Part shown: positions 1 through 9,727 of the stretch, piece by piece
Layout of the letters: each line of letters opens with the position of its first letter
Numbering within the stretch: the first letter of the stretch is position 1
Assembly: GCA_947473475.1 (NCBI GenBank)
Contig: CANJBZ010000016.1
Span: forward strand, 20,809 to 84,808
DNA: 64,000 bases
Source of the DNA: Alphaproteobacteria bacterium
GTDB taxonomy: Bacteria; Pseudomonadota; Alphaproteobacteria; Micropepsales; Micropepsaceae
Direction: 5' to 3'
Made by a program: the position numbers and the translations under genes
The notes under the pieces: model-generated
What the model was told of the DNA's origin: nothing
What the model saw: the letters and a program-made list of their open reading frames with translations, nothing else
Database searches by the model: none

Positions 1-107
1 TTGGGACAGATGACCTTTATGTCCGGCGGTTGAGAAAATCCGGTGGAAACATTGCCGGACGCGTAGTGCTGACGATGGCGCTTCGAAGGTCCTGCTGAAA
101 GCGACTG

Positions 108-1481
108 ATGGGTTACGACGAACCTTCTTCCAAACTTCATGGCGCGGTTTACGAGACCGAGCCGGTGGCCCCGCGCCGCCGTTCCCGGACACGGATGATT
201 ATCCTTGGCGTTGTCGCGCTGGGTGTGGGTGGCTACCTGGCCACCCATCAGGATGCGGTCACGAAATTGACCTCCATGGTTTCCGGCGGTCCGGAGGCTG
301 GGGCTGGTGGCCCTGCCGGCGGCGGCCGGGCTGGACGCGGTGGCGGCGCAGCCCCGGTTCGCATCGCAACCGCCAGGGTTGGTGACGTTCCCGTAGCCGC
401 GAACACGCTCGGCACGGTGCTGGCCAATTCCATGGTCACCATCAAATCGCAGGTCGATGGCCCGCTGGTTGAAGCCGCGTTCAAAGAAGGCCAGATGGTC
501 AAGAAGGGCGATCTGCTCTTCCGCATCGATCCGGCGCCGTTTGAAGCGGCCCTGCGGCAAGCACAGGCGACCGTCGCCCGCGATCAGGCGCAGCTTGCAA
601 GCGCCCAAGCCGATGCCGACCGCGCGGTGATGCTCTCCGAACGCGGAATCGTGTCAGCCCAGCAGCGCGATCAGCTGGTCGCCAACGCCAAGGCGCTGGC
701 AGCAACCATTGATGCGGACAAAGCCGCGGTCGAACGCTCCGCGCTAAACCTCGGTTACACCACCATTCGCGCTCCGGTAAACGGCAAGACCGGCGCTTAC
801 ATCGTTTATCCGGGCAACCAGGTCCGCGCGAACGATCAGACCGGCCTCATCACAATCGCCGAAATTCAGCCGGTGAAAATTGCCTTCAATCTACCACAAG
901 GCGACTTGCCGCTGCTGCAGGCGCGGCTGGCGGAAGGCAACCTCATGGCCGGCGTCGTCGCGCGAAGCGATGTCGCGAGCGCCCAAGCCGTCGACGATCA
1001 GCAGGAAATGCAAATTCCGGTGAAAGTGAATTTCATCGGCAATGCCGTGGACGATCGCACCGGCACCATTGAGTTGCGCGCCACCTTCGATAATCCCGAC
1101 CTCAGGCTGGTTCCCGGCGAACTCGTGGACGTCAGCATCCAGCTGGACACGCTGAAACAGGTGACCGTGCTTCCCCGCGAAGCGGTGAATGTCGGACAGA
1201 ACCAGAGTTATGTTTTTGTCCTCGATGACGAGAACAAAGCGCAGATGCGGCCGGTCAGAGTTCTGTACCAAAACCAGGTGATTACCGCTGTCGCAAACGG
1301 CGTGATTAAATCGGGCGACCGCGTGGTTATTGACGGCCAGTTGCGTTTAACGCCGGGCGCACGCACGACGATTACTCAGGCTCCCGGCGATGCAGCCATA
1401 CAAGCATCGCCTGCAGCCGCGGATAACGCTGCCGGCAATAATGCCGGTCAGGGCCGGAGAGCCGGCCGCCGCGGCGGCTAA
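108..1481 (+). CDS. RND efflux periplasmic adaptor (membrane fusion protein)
   Basis: Adaptor of a tripartite RND efflux pump that links the inner-membrane permease to an outer-membrane channel in the periplasm. An uncleaved or N-terminal hydrophobic segment lies at about residues 28-45 (after RRRSRTR), followed by a Gly/Ala-rich linker. The biotinyl-lipoyl half motif follows (VDGPLVEAAFKEGQMVKKGD), then a coiled-coil hairpin rich in Ala/Gln/Asp, the second lipoyl half (TTIRAPVNGKTG) and beta-barrel sequence. The C-terminus is low-complexity Ala/Gly/Arg. At 457 aa it is slightly longer than AcrA/MdtA proteins because of these glycine-rich ends. The permease starts 24 nt downstream, so the two are an operon. 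No outer-membrane channel gene is in the window. The family is clear; the exported substrate cannot be told. Confidence 0.93.
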   Translation: MGYDEPSSKLHGAVYETEPVAPRRRSRTRMIILGVVALGVGGYLATHQDAVTKLTSMVSGGPEAGAGGPAGGGRAGRGGGAAPVRIATARVGDVPVAANTLGTVLANSMVTIKSQVDGPLVEAAFKEGQMVKKGDLLFRIDPAPFEAALRQAQATVARDQAQLASAQADADRAVMLSERGIVSAQQRDQLVANAKALAATIDADKAAVERSALNLGYTTIRAPVNGKTGAYIVYPGNQVRANDQTGLITIAEIQPVKIAFNLPQGDLPLLQARLAEGNLMAGVVARSDVASAQAVDDQQEMQIPVKVNFIGNAVDDRTGTIELRATFDNPDLRLVPGELVDVSIQLDTLKQVTVLPREAVNVGQNQSYVFVLDDENKAQMRPVRVLYQNQVITAVANGVIKSGDRVVIDGQLRLTPGARTTITQAPGDAAIQASPAAADNAAGNNAGQGRRAGRRGG

Positions 1482-1505
1482 AACGGAATTTTCAGGAGAG
1501 ACGGA

Positions 1506-4500
1506 ATGCATTTCTCCGCCATTTTCATCAAACGTCCGGTCATGGCGACTCTGCTCATGGCTGCGTTCGTGCTTGCGGGATTGTTCGGGTATTCTTCGCT
1601 TCCAGTCAGTGAACTCCCCAACGTCGACTATCCGACGATTGAGGTGAACGCAGGCCTGCCCGGCGCCGATGCCGAAACGATGGCGACGGCCGTCGCGACG
1701 CCGCTGGAAAAGCAGTTTTCGCTGATCTCCGGCGTGGATTCGATGACCTCGCAGAACGCGCAAGGCCAGACGCGCGTGACCCTGCAGTTCCGGCTCGATC
1801 GCAACATCGACGCGGCCTTCCAGGATGTGCAAGCGGCAGTTTCGGCAAGCGCGCGCCAGATGCCGCGCGACATGCCCACACCGCCGAACATCCGCAAAAT
1901 CAATCCAGCCGAAGGCGCGATCCTCTTTTTGACGGCAAGCTCGCAGACGCTGCCGCTGCAGGAGGTGAACCGCTACGTCGAAGACCTCATGCTCGGAAAG
2001 CTTTCAGCCATCGAAGGCGTTGCCGCGGCGGAAATCTTCGGCCAAGCGCGTCCGGCCGTTCGCATTCAGGTCGATCCGAACGCGCTCGCATTGCGCGGCA
2101 TCGGCATTGACGAAGTCGCCAACGCAATCCAGCGCAGCAGCGTCAACATGGCCACCGGGCAGCTTGACGGCACGACGCGCGGATCGGTCATCCACACCAA
2201 CGGCCAGCTCAACAACGCCGAGGAGTTTAAGCAGCAGATTCTCGCCTATCGCAACGGAGCGCCAGTGCGTTTCGGCGACGTTGCGAACGTCATCGACGGC
2301 GTCGAGAACCCCCGCAATTACGGCGCCTGGGGCGACAAGAACGGGCTGACGCCTGCCGTTACGGTCGCCATCAACCGCCAGCCCGGCGCCAATACGGTGG
2401 CCGTGGTGGATGCCGTCAAAGCCGAGTTGCCGCAACTCCTGTCGCAATTGCCGCCGTCGATCAAGGTGGCTGTCACGCTGGACAAGAGCAGCTCGATCCG
2501 CCGGGCCGTCGACGATGTGCAGGTCACGCTGCTCATCGCGGCATTCCTCGTCATCGCGGTGATCTTCGTTTTCCTCCGTACGATATCGGCAACATTCATT
2601 CCCGCCATTGCGCTGCCTATCGCCATTATCGGCACCTTTGCCGGCATGGCGGCGCTCGGCTACAGCCTCGACAATCTTTCGTTGATGGCTTTGACGCTGT
2701 GCGTAGGCTTCGTCGTCGACGACGCCATCGTCATGCTCGAAAACATCATGCGGCACATCGAAGATGGAGAGAACCCCTATCAGGCCGCCATGACCGGCTC
2801 GAAGGAAGTGACCTTCACCATTCTGTCGATGACGATTTCGCTGATCGCGGTGTTTATTCCCGTGATCTTCATGGGCGGCATCGTCGGCCGGCTTCTGCAT
2901 GAATTCTCGATGACGATCTCGATCGCGGTGCTCGTGTCCGGCATCGTGTCCGTAACGCTTACGCCGATGCTGTGCAGCCGCCTGATCCGGTCGGCACATG
3001 ACGAGCATACCCGGAAGCACAATTGGTTCTACCGCGCGAGCGAAAGCGGCTTCGACGCGATGCAGCGCGGCTACGCCAGCAGCCTGCGCTGGGCCATGAG
3101 CCACCGGCCGGTCATTCTGGTTATCTTCTTCATCAGCATTGCCGCGACCGTGCAATTGTTCCGCGTCATACCGCAGGACTTCCTGACACCGGAAGACAGC
3201 GGGCAGATCAACGCCTTCACCGACGGCGCCAACGGCATTTCCTTCGCGGAAATGAAGCGGCACCAGGAGGAAGCGGCGCGTATTCTGCAGAACGACCCGA
3301 ACATCGAAGGCTTCATGAGTTCGGTGGGGGCGGGCGGAACGCGCGGCGGCCTGAACTCCGGCGGATTCCGCATTCAGCTCAAGCCCCGCTCACAGCGTGA
3401 ACTCACGGTGACCCAGATCATCACGGAGCTGCGCCCGAAATTTCAGCGCATTCCGGGCATCAATGTGGTGATGCAGAATCGTCCGCCTATCAATATCGGC
3501 GGTAACTTCACCCGCGCCGCCTATCAATATCAGCTGCAGTCCGTGGATTTGAACGAGCTGTATACCTGGGCCCAGAAGCTTCAGGACACGCTGGCGGCCA
3601 ACCAAACCTTCGCCGATGTAAACAGCGACCTCGATTTGTCGACTCCGTCCGTCGAAGTCTCGATCGACCGCGACCGCGCGGCAGCGCTTGGCGTGAACAC
3701 ACAGCAGATCGAAACCGCCCTGGGCGCCGCCTTTGGCGGACAGCGCGTGGCGCCGATCTATGCCCAGGCCGACCAATATTGGGTCATCCTGGAATTGCTG
3801 CCGCAATACCAGCAGGACGCGGAATCATTGAAGCGTCTGTACCTGGCGACCTCCCGCGTGGCATCTGTCTCCACTACTAATGTCGGTCAATCGATTCCGC
3901 TGACCGCCGTGACGACCATTCGCCGCGGAACGCAACCGCTCTCGATCAATCACTCCGGCCAGCTTCCAGCTGTGACGCTGTCGTTCAACCTGCCGGTCGG
4001 CGTCCCGTTGAGCGAAGCAGTTGCCGAAATGGAGCGGGTGAAGCTGGAGATCGCCTTCCCGGCCACGGTCCAGGGCAACTTTGTCGGTACGGCAAAGGCC
4101 TTCCAGGATTCGCAGAAAGGCATGGGCTTCCTGCTGATCGGCGGAATTCTGGTGGTCTATATCGTTCTGGGCATCCTGTATGAGAGCTTCATTCACCCGC
4201 TGACCATTCTGACCGCCTTGCCTTCCGCCGTCGCTGGCGCACTGGCGACGCTTTATCTCTTCCATCTCGCCTTCCAGTGGGGATGGAGAGAAACAGACAT
4301 GACACTGACCCTGTACGCTTATGTGGGCATGGTCATGTTGGTGGGCCTCGTAAAGAAGAACGCCATCATGATGGTGGACTTTGCGCTGACGAAACAGCGC
4401 AGCGAGGGGATCGAACCCGAGGTCGCAATCGTCAACGCCGCCATCATCCGCTTCCGGCCAATCATGATGACGACGATGTCGGCATTCATGGGCACCCTGC

Positions 4501-4700
4501 CGGTCGCGATCGGGTTTGGCGCCAGCAGCGAAGGACGCCAGCCTCTGGGTCTGGCGGTGTGCGGTGGCTTGGTCGTCAGCCAGGCCGTCACGCTGTACAT
4601 CACGCCGGTGCTGTATGTGTATCTCGATAAAATGGGCCAGTGGATCGGTGGCGGACGCCGCGTTGCCGTTCGGGCCCCCGCACCCGCGCCCGCCGAATAG
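1506..4700 (+). CDS. RND multidrug efflux permease (HAE-1 family, MdtB/AcrB-like)
   Basis: Inner-membrane proton-driven trimeric pump of 1064 aa, the usual size for the family. The N-terminal helix (residues 8-28) is followed by the porter domain (PNVDYPTIEVNAGLPGADAE). TM helices 2-6 carry the proton-relay motif GFVVDDAIVMLENIMRH, where two adjacent Asp are conserved. The second half repeats the architecture and has GLVKKNAIMMVDFAL. A good Shine-Dalgarno (AGGAGA, 1494-1499) precedes ATG 1506. It is co-transcribed with the adaptor just upstream and ends before a strong hairpin terminator. The absence of a TolC-like gene suggests a shared outer-membrane channel encoded elsewhere. Substrate is unknown; antibiotic, solvent or aromatic export are all possible. 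Confidence 0.95.
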   Translation: MHFSAIFIKRPVMATLLMAAFVLAGLFGYSSLPVSELPNVDYPTIEVNAGLPGADAETMATAVATPLEKQFSLISGVDSMTSQNAQGQTRVTLQFRLDRNIDAAFQDVQAAVSASARQMPRDMPTPPNIRKINPAEGAILFLTASSQTLPLQEVNRYVEDLMLGKLSAIEGVAAAEIFGQARPAVRIQVDPNALALRGIGIDEVANAIQRSSVNMATGQLDGTTRGSVIHTNGQLNNAEEFKQQILAYRNGAPVRFGDVANVIDGVENPRNYGAWGDKNGLTPAVTVAINRQPGANTVAVVDAVKAELPQLLSQLPPSIKVAVTLDKSSSIRRAVDDVQVTLLIAAFLVIAVIFVFLRTISATFIPAIALPIAIIGTFAGMAALGYSLDNLSLMALTLCVGFVVDDAIVMLENIMRHIEDGENPYQAAMTGSKEVTFTILSMTISLIAVFIPVIFMGGIVGRLLHEFSMTISIAVLVSGIVSVTLTPMLCSRLIRSAHDEHTRKHNWFYRASESGFDAMQRGYASSLRWAMSHRPVILVIFFISIAATVQLFRVIPQDFLTPEDSGQINAFTDGANGISFAEMKRHQEEAARILQNDPNIEGFMSSVGAGGTRGGLNSGGFRIQLKPRSQRELTVTQIITELRPKFQRIPGINVVMQNRPPINIGGNFTRAAYQYQLQSVDLNELYTWAQKLQDTLAANQTFADVNSDLDLSTPSVEVSIDRDRAAALGVNTQQIETALGAAFGGQRVAPIYAQADQYWVILELLPQYQQDAESLKRLYLATSRVASVSTTNVGQSIPLTAVTTIRRGTQPLSINHSGQLPAVTLSFNLPVGVPLSEAVAEMERVKLEIAFPATVQGNFVGTAKAFQDSQKGMGFLLIGGILVVYIVLGILYESFIHPLTILTALPSAVAGALATLYLFHLAFQWGWRETDMTLTLYAYVGMVMLVGLVKKNAIMMVDFALTKQRSEGIEPEVAIVNAAIIRFRPIMMTTMSAFMGTLPVAIGFGASSEGRQPLGLAVCGGLVVSQAVTLYITPVLYVYLDKMGQWIGGGRRVAVRAPAPAPAE

Positions 4701-4718
4701 ACGTGGCCGGATAAACAT

Positions 4719-4752
4719 AAAAAAAGCCCCGCGGTAACAGCGGGGCTTTTTT
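4719..4752. terminator. bidirectional rho-independent terminator
   Basis: Perfect stem AGCCCCGC/GCGGGGCT with a 7-nt loop, flanked by an A-run on the left and a T-run on the right, so it can end transcription from both sides. It lies between the RND permease stop (4700) and the convergent DUF1513 gene (stop 4770). Confidence 0.93.
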
Positions 4753-4769
4753 ATGGCTGAAGCCGTGGA

Positions 4770-5882
4770 TCAGATTTTCAGCAGATGGTTGTCGAACGCG
4801 ACAGGCACATTCCAGCGCGATTGGGCGGCAAATCCAGACGTACTCGCCCGAAGCTTCACGACGTCACCAAGGCCGGAGGTCACGTAGAAGCAGCCTGCTT
4901 CCGCGTCGGCGGCCAAGCCGCACACGTCGGTCAACGCGAAACCGCCAAGCCAGAGTCCGTCCTGCATCGACCAAAGACCCACCATTCCGCCCTTGGGACT
5001 CGTGGAGGCAACGAACTGCCCCGACGTGTCGATGCCGACCGAGCCGACATAGCTGCGCAGCATGCCCGCATCCCCCGATGGCAACGGCAGAAGCTCCAAC
5101 TGTTCGCCGGCGCGCAACACCGCCATCAACGGCCGTAATTCCGCGCGATCCTGATCCTGGATGCCGATGGCCACCGTCTCGCCGTCCGGCGCCAACGCCA
5201 TGTGCCGAAGCGACAGGGACTTCATTCCTGCACCGAGCTGATGCCGCCGGATGAGACCGCCTGTCTTTCCCTCCAGCTCCAAAACACAGCTTTCGATATT
5301 CCCGGCGTTGATCGGCGGCCCCTTGATGTCCGCCGCTTTGGCGATCCCGCCCACCGCAACGACAAGTCGTTCACCACCGCCGGCGAAGAGAAGATCGTGC
5401 GGCTCGATACCGACAGCAATTGTGCTCTGCGCGACGCCGGTCCTCAGGTCGCGGAAAACGACGACGCCGTCGCCTGTTTCAGCATCGATTTCGCTGGTCA
5501 CCAGCGTGCGGCCGTCCGGGTGAACCGCCGCATGACCGGCGAAACGGTGGCCGGTAATCGGCGAAAACGTCCGGGCATGGGCGCGTGGCTGCTGCGGATC
5601 GACAATCGCGGCAAAGCTGCCCGGCCGGCGTCCGACCAGCAGAATATTTCCGTCCGGCAAACGCGACAGCGCATGCGCCCGCGCGGGGAGCGCAAAGCCG
5701 GTCAGCGCCTCCGCATCCAGGATGACGCCGCCGTCGGTTTCGCCGATGCGCGCGGCGCTGATGAGCGAAACGGCAGGCACGCGTGCGGCTTCGCTGCTGC
5801 GGACAGAGGCAAATGCGCCGAGAAGCGCACCACCCGCGCCGGCAAACAAACCACGCCGGTGAACTCTGGCTTCAATCGCCAT
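4770..5882 (-). CDS. DUF1513 family protein, Tat/Sec-exported beta-propeller of iron operon
   Basis: 370-aa protein starting MAIEARVHRRGLF at 5882. A longer in-frame extension runs back into the upstream gene and is not used. The N-terminus (RRGLFAGAGGALLGAFA) looks like a twin-arginine-type signal. The body has repeated blade-like segments (GHAAVHPDGRTLVTSE, LRHMALAPDGETVAIG, GSVGIDTSGQFVASTSP) typical of a beta-propeller. DUF1513 proteins are a standard companion of imelysin proteins in bacterial iron operons; their biochemical role is not established. The start overlaps the end of the imelysin gene by 11 bp, which argues for translational coupling. Last gene of the operon. Confidence 0.85.
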   Translation of the reverse strand: MAIEARVHRRGLFAGAGGALLGAFASVRSSEAARVPAVSLISAARIGETDGGVILDAEALTGFALPARAHALSRLPDGNILLVGRRPGSFAAIVDPQQPRAHARTFSPITGHRFAGHAAVHPDGRTLVTSEIDAETGDGVVVFRDLRTGVAQSTIAVGIEPHDLLFAGGGERLVVAVGGIAKAADIKGPPINAGNIESCVLELEGKTGGLIRRHQLGAGMKSLSLRHMALAPDGETVAIGIQDQDRAELRPLMAVLRAGEQLELLPLPSGDAGMLRSYVGSVGIDTSGQFVASTSPKGGMVGLWSMQDGLWLGGFALTDVCGLAADAEAGCFYVTSGLGDVVKLRASTSGFAAQSRWNVPVAFDNHLLKI

Positions 5883-6960
5883 CGAGACTGTTGAACCCCA
5901 AAGTGACTCCCACATCGCCAGGAAGCGTGGCGGCAATTTCCGTTTGCACGGCTTTGATCGCCGCGCGGCCCGCATCGACGCGCGCGCGGCGTTTCGGATC
6001 GGCGGCGGCCTCGCCAAGATCGGCCGGCATCGCATCGACAGCTTTGGCGGCGTTCGCGAAAAGCTGATCGAATTTGGTCCTATGCGCCACCGGAGCTCCG
6101 GCGGCAAACACTTTTTCCAAGGCCTGCGCGGAGGTGAGATTAAGCTTCAGATTGCGCTGCGAACGCTGGCTGCGCCAGGCCTCCGCGGATTTTGGTTTGG
6201 CCGCGTCCGCGTTAGCGCCCAATACCGGCAGCAGCTTGACGTCGTGCATCAGCTTGAAGCCTGCGACCAAATCGGTCAGCAACAGGCGCGCAGCTTCGGG
6301 CGCATCGGCGAACAGGCTCTTCCAGCCCTTGTTGGCGGCAATTGCGGCGCGCACACCATCGGGCGCGGTCCAGTCGGCCAACAGGTCACGTGCGATCACG
6401 TTCAGATTGTGCGCGATCCCGGCGCCAACTTGGGTCCGCCATTGGCCATCGCGGCCCGCTGCTTTCAATGCCGCTGCGGGATTGTCGCCGTCATACAGCA
6501 AGCGTTCGAGCGCGGTGAGCCCCTGCCCCGCGACGCTGTCATGCGCCATCGATTCCGGCGTTAGATCTTTCGGGTTCTTGGAACTCAGCAATTGGTCGAG
6601 CGCGCGCTGCGTGGCGTTGCGCGCTTCCGGCCAATAGGCGAAACGGTCGTAGCGTAAGAACAGCGTGACCGGGCCGGTCTTGACGATCTGCGCGTTGGCC
6701 CAGGCATCGGCCACTGCGTTGTACGCCGTACGAAGCGATTGAAAGTCGCCGCTCTCGCGTTTCGCTGCAAATGCCGTCCAGGCTTTTTCCTGCACCTCCG
6801 TCGCTTGCACCAGCGCGCGATAGGTCGGGATGACAAACTGATCCACGACGGCAAGCACCGTCTTCCCCGCCTGCACGGCTTTGGGATCGGGCTTCGCAGC
6901 CACAGCCGGGCCGGGCGCGGCTGCCAGAAGAAGCAGGGACTTGCGAGAGAACAACGCCAT
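5872..6960 (-). CDS. imelysin family protein (second copy in the iron operon)
   Basis: 362-aa exported protein with signal MALFSRKSLLLLAAAPGPAVAA and a helical imelysin/EfeO-type (M75) body: QFVIPTYRALVQATEVQEKAW and then LTALERLLYDGDNPA, the equivalent of the GxHxxE region of IrpA. In this copy the classical motif is degenerate (TALERLL), as is common in the second imelysin of such operons. AAAGGA precedes ATG 6960, only 8 nt after the stop of the di-heme oxidoreductase. Imelysins are periplasmic or surface iron-linked proteins once called peptidases; direct function in iron binding or uptake is inferred from context. Confidence 0.88.
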   Translation of the reverse strand: MALFSRKSLLLLAAAPGPAVAAKPDPKAVQAGKTVLAVVDQFVIPTYRALVQATEVQEKAWTAFAAKRESGDFQSLRTAYNAVADAWANAQIVKTGPVTLFLRYDRFAYWPEARNATQRALDQLLSSKNPKDLTPESMAHDSVAGQGLTALERLLYDGDNPAAALKAAGRDGQWRTQVGAGIAHNLNVIARDLLADWTAPDGVRAAIAANKGWKSLFADAPEAARLLLTDLVAGFKLMHDVKLLPVLGANADAAKPKSAEAWRSQRSQRNLKLNLTSAQALEKVFAAGAPVAHRTKFDQLFANAAKAVDAMPADLGEAAADPKRRARVDAGRAAIKAVQTEIAATLPGDVGVTLGFNSLDGD

Positions 6961-6968
6961 GCTTTCCT

Positions 6969-8141
6969 TTATAACCCGCTCACAAAGGCCACAAGCGCGG
7001 CCCTATCGGAGGCCGGTAGCGCCCGGAAGCGGCCCCGTGCGGACAGTGCCTCCCCTTCATGCCATTCGATGGCTTCCGCGACATCGCGCGCCCGCCCGTC
7101 ATGGAGAAGCCCGCCAAGCCTGAGACTTGTCGCCACATCCCAAAGCGGCGCCGTGCGCCAGAACCAGGGTTCGCCGGGGCCTTCCTCAATGGCGTCCCCC
7201 AAATCCGCGCCCATATCGTGCAGCAAAAGGTCCGTGTAGGCGCGCACCGGAGTGCCGTCGGCAAGATGCAGGGTCTTGTGGCACGCCTCGCACCCGGTCG
7301 CGGCGAAGAGTTTCTCGCCCGGAGCCGCCTTCGGCGGCTGAGGAGCGGGCAAGGACGCCACATAGCCCGCAATCAAATCGAACAGCGCATCCGGCACTTC
7401 CGGTTGGCCGCTTTCCGCGCCGTGCGGCCCCGCCCGGCAGGCGCGCTCGGCCACCGTGCAATCACCCCAGGCGTCCGAACGAAGCTTGGTGGAAAGCCCG
7501 ATGTCGCGCGAAAATGCCGCTGCAATCTGCGAGGGAAGATCGGGCGATGCGGCCTTCCAGCCAAAACGGCCGAGTGTGCGCTTGCCGTCCTTCATGATCC
7601 AAGGAACGTGTCCGGCAACGCCGTCATGGTTGGCGTCTTCCGAGTCGGCATTCTTCAGGATTTCACTGTCGGGAACACGGGAGAGGAGTCCAATGCCATT
7701 CAGCGGCGGCGCACGGCGGGGAGAAATCCGGGTATCGCGGTGAAGCGGACCGTAGCCAAGTTTCGCAGGCTTCACCGATAGGACGCGCAATCCATCCTTG
7801 TCGCTCCAGCCGATTTCGGGGCTGGCTTCCGGCACTTGCCCCGCAACGCCTCTGGTCTGCAATTGCGCGCCATAAACGGCATCGGTTTCGCCCCGCCCAT
7901 TGCCAAGACGCAGCACGAGTCCAGGCGGCAGGCTCTCTTGATCGGACGTCGCCTTAGGATTGAGCGCATGACAGCTCGCGCAGGACGTCGCGTCATAGAG
8001 CGGACCCAAGCCGTCGTCGGATTTCGTGGATGACGGCGCGGAAATCCAATTGCGCTCGAACAGCCGCTTACCCATCGCAACGTCAAGCGACGGCGCCGCA
8101 ATGGCGGCTGTGGTGATCGCGAGGGCAGCAGATGCGAGCAC
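6969..8141 (-). CDS. di-heme c-type oxidoreductase (DHOR / COG3488 thiol oxidoreductase-like)
   Basis: Periplasmic di-heme protein with two CXXCH sites: SCASCH about 35 residues after the proposed start and GCEACH in the C-terminal third. The region between contains RFGWKA and the repeated LGLS-type signatures of the DHOR family found in imelysin operons. I choose GTG 8141 (391 aa, signal VLASAALAITTAAIAA) because GGGGAGGG lies 8 nt upstream, while all earlier in-frame starts (for example ATG 8225) sit inside an intergenic palindromic repeat. The Shine-Dalgarno is thus supplied by the repeat edge. Members are related to MauG/cytochrome c peroxidases and probably move electrons or oxidise a substrate during iron handling. 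Confidence 0.85.
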   Translation of the reverse strand: MLASAALAITTAAIAAPSLDVAMGKRLFERNWISAPSSTKSDDGLGPLYDATSCASCHALNPKATSDQESLPPGLVLRLGNGRGETDAVYGAQLQTRGVAGQVPEASPEIGWSDKDGLRVLSVKPAKLGYGPLHRDTRISPRRAPPLNGIGLLSRVPDSEILKNADSEDANHDGVAGHVPWIMKDGKRTLGRFGWKAASPDLPSQIAAAFSRDIGLSTKLRSDAWGDCTVAERACRAGPHGAESGQPEVPDALFDLIAGYVASLPAPQPPKAAPGEKLFAATGCEACHKTLHLADGTPVRAYTDLLLHDMGADLGDAIEEGPGEPWFWRTAPLWDVATSLRLGGLLHDGRARDVAEAIEWHEGEALSARGRFRALPASDRAALVAFVSGL

Positions 8142-8149
8142 AGTAACTA

Positions 8150-8279
8150 CCCTCCCCTTGAGGGAGGGTCGAAATTCATCGAGCGAAGCGAAGAGGAATT
8201 TCGGGGAGGGGATTACCCTCCGCATTGTCCCCTCCCCGAAGACGCTTCGCGTCTTCGGCCCTTCCTCAAGGGGAGGGTT
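8150..8279. repeat. palindromic intergenic repeat, family B copy 1
   Basis: A nested palindrome between the multicopper oxidase and the di-heme oxidoreductase. An outer CCCTCCCC...GGGGAGGG pair encloses inner GGGGAGGGG/CCCCTCCCC arms and a GAAGACGC/GCGTCTTC hairpin. The same architecture occurs at 24695-24862. Its left edge provides the ribosome-binding sequence of the downstream minus-strand gene. Confidence 0.85.
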
Positions 8280-8284
8280 GGATT

Positions 8285-9727
8285 TTAAGTTACGCGGAAC
8301 CATCCCATCATCCCTGTGTCTTGGTGTTCGATGATGTGGCAGTGGATCATCCAATTGCCGGGATTGTCGGCGACGAACGCAATTTCGACGCGCTCCTCGG
8401 GCAGCACCAGAACCGTGTCGGCCCAATGTTCGGGCCGCTTCAGCTTGGTTGACGACAAAACTTTGAACGTGTGTCCATGCACGTGCATCGGATGCACATG
8501 CGGCGTGGTGTTGGTGAGTTGCAGACGCACCGTCGTTCCGCGCGCCAACGTCATAAGCGGCGGCGGCAAACGCTCATGGCCGTTCTGCGGCCAGGGCTTC
8601 CCGTCAATTGCCCACAAGGTCCGCGTTGTGGAGCAGAGCGAATCCAGCATGTTGATGGTGCGCCCATCGGGGAGAACGATCGGCGGCAGATCGGGATAAT
8701 CGCTGGCCGTTGCCGATGCAGACAGTTTCAGTTCGTGCCGTTCCGCTGTGCCCAAATCGGGCGCTGCCAGCCGCGACGGTGACAGCGATGCCGCCGCTTT
8801 GGCGCCGGACACCGCTCCGCCCGCGACAAGAGTGGCGAGAACAACGGGCTCCTGCGCGAAGAAATCGACGAGCTGAACCTTGCCGCCGGCGGCGGGCGTG
8901 CGCAGCGACAGGTCCATCCGCATGGCCGGTCCGAGACGCCAAGTGTCGAGCACAAACCCGTCAAAGACATTGCCGTCGATGGCCACAACGCGCGCCTCTG
9001 CGCCTTGCACGCCGATGTCGCCGACGCGCGTGGAATCGACGTTCAAAACCCGAAAGCGAATATTCGCATTGGCAGGGACCGAAATTTCCGGCGATGCCAA
9101 TCCATTGGCTGTGCGCAAGGTTCCAAAGGTGCCGCCGCGGCCCGCACCTTCCACGGTAAGAAACGGCAGCAGTTTGCCGGTTTTATCGACGCGCCAATCC
9201 TTCAGTACACAGACCACATCGTCGTCGAACGTGCCCGTTTCGTCTTCGACGATCAGCACGCCCGCAAGGCCACGACCCAATTGTTCGACGGTGTTGCAGT
9301 GCGGGTGGAAGAAAAATGTCCCGGCATCGGGCGGTGTGAAGCGATAGGAGAAGCTTTCCCCAGGCTGTACCGGCATCTGCGTCACATAAGGCACGCCGTC
9401 CATGGCGTTGGGCCCGCGCACGCCATGCCAATGAATGGAGGTGTGTTCTTTAAGACGATTGACCAGCGTCACATCCATGCTTTCGCCGTGGCGCAGGCGA
9501 TAAACCGGAAACGGCTCCTCGCCATACAGCCAAAGCGGCGTCGATCCCATTGCACCGGGAAGCGTGAACGCCCGCTCCTGCGCGGTCAGCGTCACTGGCA
9601 TTCCGCCGATCCGCGTCTCGCGCAGACGACCACCTGCCTGCGCCGTGCCTTGCGCGCAGCCACCCAGCTGCATGGCCAGCAATGCACCGCCGCCCGCCAG
9701 AACGGCGCGACGGTTGTAAAGGTTCAT
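8285..9727 (-). CDS. multicopper oxidase, putative ferroxidase-type lipoprotein
   Basis: 480-aa three-cupredoxin-domain oxidase. All four copper-binding motifs are visible: SIHWHG (domain 1), FFHPHCN, HPMHVHGHTF and the C-terminal HCHIIEHQDTGMM, which has the type-1 copper Cys, two His and an axial Met. The N-terminus NRRAVLAGGG...LGGC combines an Arg pair with a lipobox, so a Tat-exported lipoprotein is likely. It overlaps the upstream imelysin stop by 4 nt (ATGA). In the setting of an imelysin/DHOR/DUF1513 operon a ferroxidase role is the most attractive inference. Laccase-like activity on phenolics or cuprous oxidase activity cannot be excluded. Confidence 0.92.
   Translation of the reverse strand: MNLYNRRAVLAGGGALLAMQLGGCAQGTAQAGGRLRETRIGGMPVTLTAQERAFTLPGAMGSTPLWLYGEEPFPVYRLRHGESMDVTLVNRLKEHTSIHWHGVRGPNAMDGVPYVTQMPVQPGESFSYRFTPPDAGTFFFHPHCNTVEQLGRGLAGVLIVEDETGTFDDDVVCVLKDWRVDKTGKLLPFLTVEGAGRGGTFGTLRTANGLASPEISVPANANIRFRVLNVDSTRVGDIGVQGAEARVVAIDGNVFDGFVLDTWRLGPAMRMDLSLRTPAAGGKVQLVDFFAQEPVVLATLVAGGAVSGAKAAASLSPSRLAAPDLGTAERHELKLSASATASDYPDLPPIVLPDGRTINMLDSLCSTTRTLWAIDGKPWPQNGHERLPPPLMTLARGTTVRLQLTNTTPHVHPMHVHGHTFKVLSSTKLKRPEHWADTVLVLPEERVEIAFVADNPGNWMIHCHIIEHQDTGMMGWFRVT

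Noticed and set aside
2004-3263. Long minus-strand open frame inside the RND permease gene
   Set aside because: Antisense shadow of a well-supported gene; His/Arg/Asp-rich composition and no family motifs.
4770-6107. Long N-terminal extension of the DUF1513 protein
   Set aside because: The extra 75 residues lie inside the imelysin gene and precede a clear signal peptide start.
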